Source: Chthoniobacterales bacterium (GTDB lineage Bacteria; Verrucomicrobiota; Verrucomicrobiia; Chthoniobacterales; UBA10450). From it: 6,635 nt of DNA. Every line of letters begins with the position of its first letter. Positions within the stretch are counted from its first letter, which is position 1. The notes under the pieces were generated by a model. That model was not told the DNA's origin, ran no database searches, and was given only the letters and a program-made list of their open reading frames with translations. The translations under genes were made by a program, and so were the position numbers. This document shows, one piece after another, positions 5,750 to 6,635 of the stretch. Location: NCBI GenBank assembly GCA_013812515.1, contig JACCTI010000460.1:1-6635 (forward strand), read 5' to 3'.

Positions 5750-6457
5750 ATGCCCAGTTCCACGAAAAAGAAGGCCACTGCAAAGCCTGCGAACAAATCG
5801 GCGGCGAAGCCGGCTGCGGCAGCCAAGCCTGCCGCGCGCAAGGGTGCGGCGAAAGCTCTTCCGCGGACAGCTGTCGCACCAGCGAAGAAGTCCGCGGACG
5901 CGCCGAAGTTCCATCGCGGTAACGTCCGCAAGTTGACTCAGACGGAGGCAATCCTCGGCAACAATCACAAGGAGCGGAAACTCGATCCGTTTACGCAGTC
6001 GCAGAAGGAGAAGCTGCTGCAATTGCGCGATGCGATGGTCGACTCCATGGCTGGCGTCGCCAAGGACAATCTACGTTCGCGTGCGGAAGGCAGCGAAGCT
6101 TCGGCGTTCGGCATGCACCAGGCGGACGCGGGCAGCGACGCGTATGACCGCGACTTTGCGCTGAGCCTTCTCTCGCAGGAACAGGACGCGCTTTACGAAA
6201 TTGACCAGGCGCTGAAGCGCATCGAGCTCGGCACCTACGGCATCTGTGAGATGTCGGGTAAACCGATCGTGCACGCACGGCTGGAGGCTATTCCCTTTGC
6301 GCGCTTCACGGTGGAATGTCAGTCGCAGCTGGAGAAGCAGAACAAAGCTTCCCGCGTCCGGCAGTCTGTCACTTCGCTCTTCGGCCTGACCGATGAAGAA
6401 GGGGGCGAAGGCGAAGAAGAAGAGCCCAAGACAGACCGGGACGAGAGCAAGGATTAA
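5750..6457 (+). CDS. TraR/DksA family protein with degenerate zinc finger and Lys/Ala/Pro-rich N-terminus
   Basis: A 235-residue protein read from ATG 5750. Residues 1-53 are a low-complexity Lys/Ala/Pro tail resembling histone H1-like tails. The TraR/DksA region runs from about 83 to 205: a helical segment starting QSQKEKLLQLRDAM (83-96), an acidic stretch with D126, D130 and D133 where DksA has its coiled-coil tip aspartates, then LKRIELGTYGICEMSGKPI (155-173). The finger should be C-x2-C...C-x2-C but reads Cys166, Ser169, Cys190, Gln193, so only one Cys of each pair remains. The last 20 or so residues are strongly acidic. DksA-like proteins bind the RNA polymerase secondary channel and tune transcription, often of ribosomal genes; that role is inferred here. 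The frame stays open upstream to GTG 5642, with ATG 5693 also possible, but 5750 fits best because the lysine-rich tail begins there. The stop is 2 bases before rpmG. Confidence 0.85.
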   Translation: MPSSTKKKATAKPANKSAAKPAAAAKPAARKGAAKALPRTAVAPAKKSADAPKFHRGNVRKLTQTEAILGNNHKERKLDPFTQSQKEKLLQLRDAMVDSMAGVAKDNLRSRAEGSEASAFGMHQADAGSDAYDRDFALSLLSQEQDALYEIDQALKRIELGTYGICEMSGKPIVHARLEAIPFARFTVECQSQLEKQNKASRVRQSVTSLFGLTDEEGGEGEEEEPKTDRDESKD

Positions 6458-6459
6458 GC

Positions 6460-6633
6460 ATGGCGCAGGAAATCATCACTCTGGAATGCACGGAAGCGAA
6501 GGCACTCGGTATGCCCGCTTCACGCTACATGAGCACGCGCAATAAGAAGAGCCCGCGGACACCGAATCGTCTTGAAAAGAAAAAGTATAATCCTTTCCTG
6601 AAGCGGCATACGCTCCACCGCGAAACCCGCTAA
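6460..6633 (+). CDS. rpmG: 50S ribosomal protein L33
   Basis: A complete 57-residue basic protein from ATG 6460 to TAA 6631-6633, ending two bases before the window edge. L33 is a small protein of the large ribosomal subunit near the E site. The family signature is clear: SRYMSTRNKK (21-30), then the Pro/Arg-rich turn and RLEKKKYNPFLKRHTLHRET (37-56). It has one Cys (Cys10), not the two CxxC pairs of zinc-binding L33, so it belongs to the zinc-independent type. An AAGG at 6449-6452, inside the end of the upstream gene, is a plausible ribosome site. The 2-base gap after the TraR/DksA-like gene implies co-transcription and possibly translational coupling. Confidence 0.93.
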   Translation: MAQEIITLECTEAKALGMPASRYMSTRNKKSPRTPNRLEKKKYNPFLKRHTLHRETR

Positions 6634-6635
6634 CC

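Overview
This is a 6.6 kb chromosomal window of fairly high GC with high third-position GC. The most likely source is a bacterium of the Verrucomicrobiota or wider PVC group. The basis is the style of two proteins at the right end: a TraR/DksA protein whose finger reads CEMSGKPI...VECQSQ, and an L33 ribosomal protein with a KKYNPFLKRHTLHRE core. This lineage call rests on remembered family resemblance, not on a search.

Left part (1-2371, all + strand). The window opens inside an endonuclease/exonuclease/phosphatase (EEP) gene that has lost its N-terminus to the window edge. A 176-base gap with no visible gene follows. Next are two adjacent damaged genes. The first (809-1643) has a good ribosome binding site and ATG, but a TAA at codon 4 and two later frame changes. 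It once encoded an exported, helix-rich, possibly HEAT-like protein. The second (about 1648-2371) appears to change frame near its 5' end, but then keeps an open frame with a striking 11-residue repeat: six Cys codons spaced exactly 33 nt apart, four of them in C-x-x-W units. This is the most unusual thing in the window.

Middle part (2391-4691, - strand). A GlcD/D-lactate dehydrogenase-type FAD oxidoreductase and the enoyl-ACP reductase FabI lie in the same direction, with fabI upstream. Both look intact, and FabI keeps its full catalytic set. The GlcD-like gene converges on the repeat gene with only 19 bases between their stops.

Right part (4826-6633, + strand). An ABC-2 family permease diverges from fabI across a 134-base region that carries an exact 11-bp direct repeat. 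Its ATPase partner is not in the window. A 129-base leader with several small hairpins precedes a TraR/DksA-family gene. That protein has a Lys/Ala/Pro-rich N-terminus, a half-lost zinc finger and an acidic tail. rpmG (ribosomal protein L33) follows after 2 bases, so the pair is probably co-transcribed.

I see no complete defence system, mobile element, CRISPR array, tRNA or rRNA. The contrast is between intact core genes (fabI, traR/dksA-like, rpmG) and a short decaying accessory pair at 0.8-2.4 kb.
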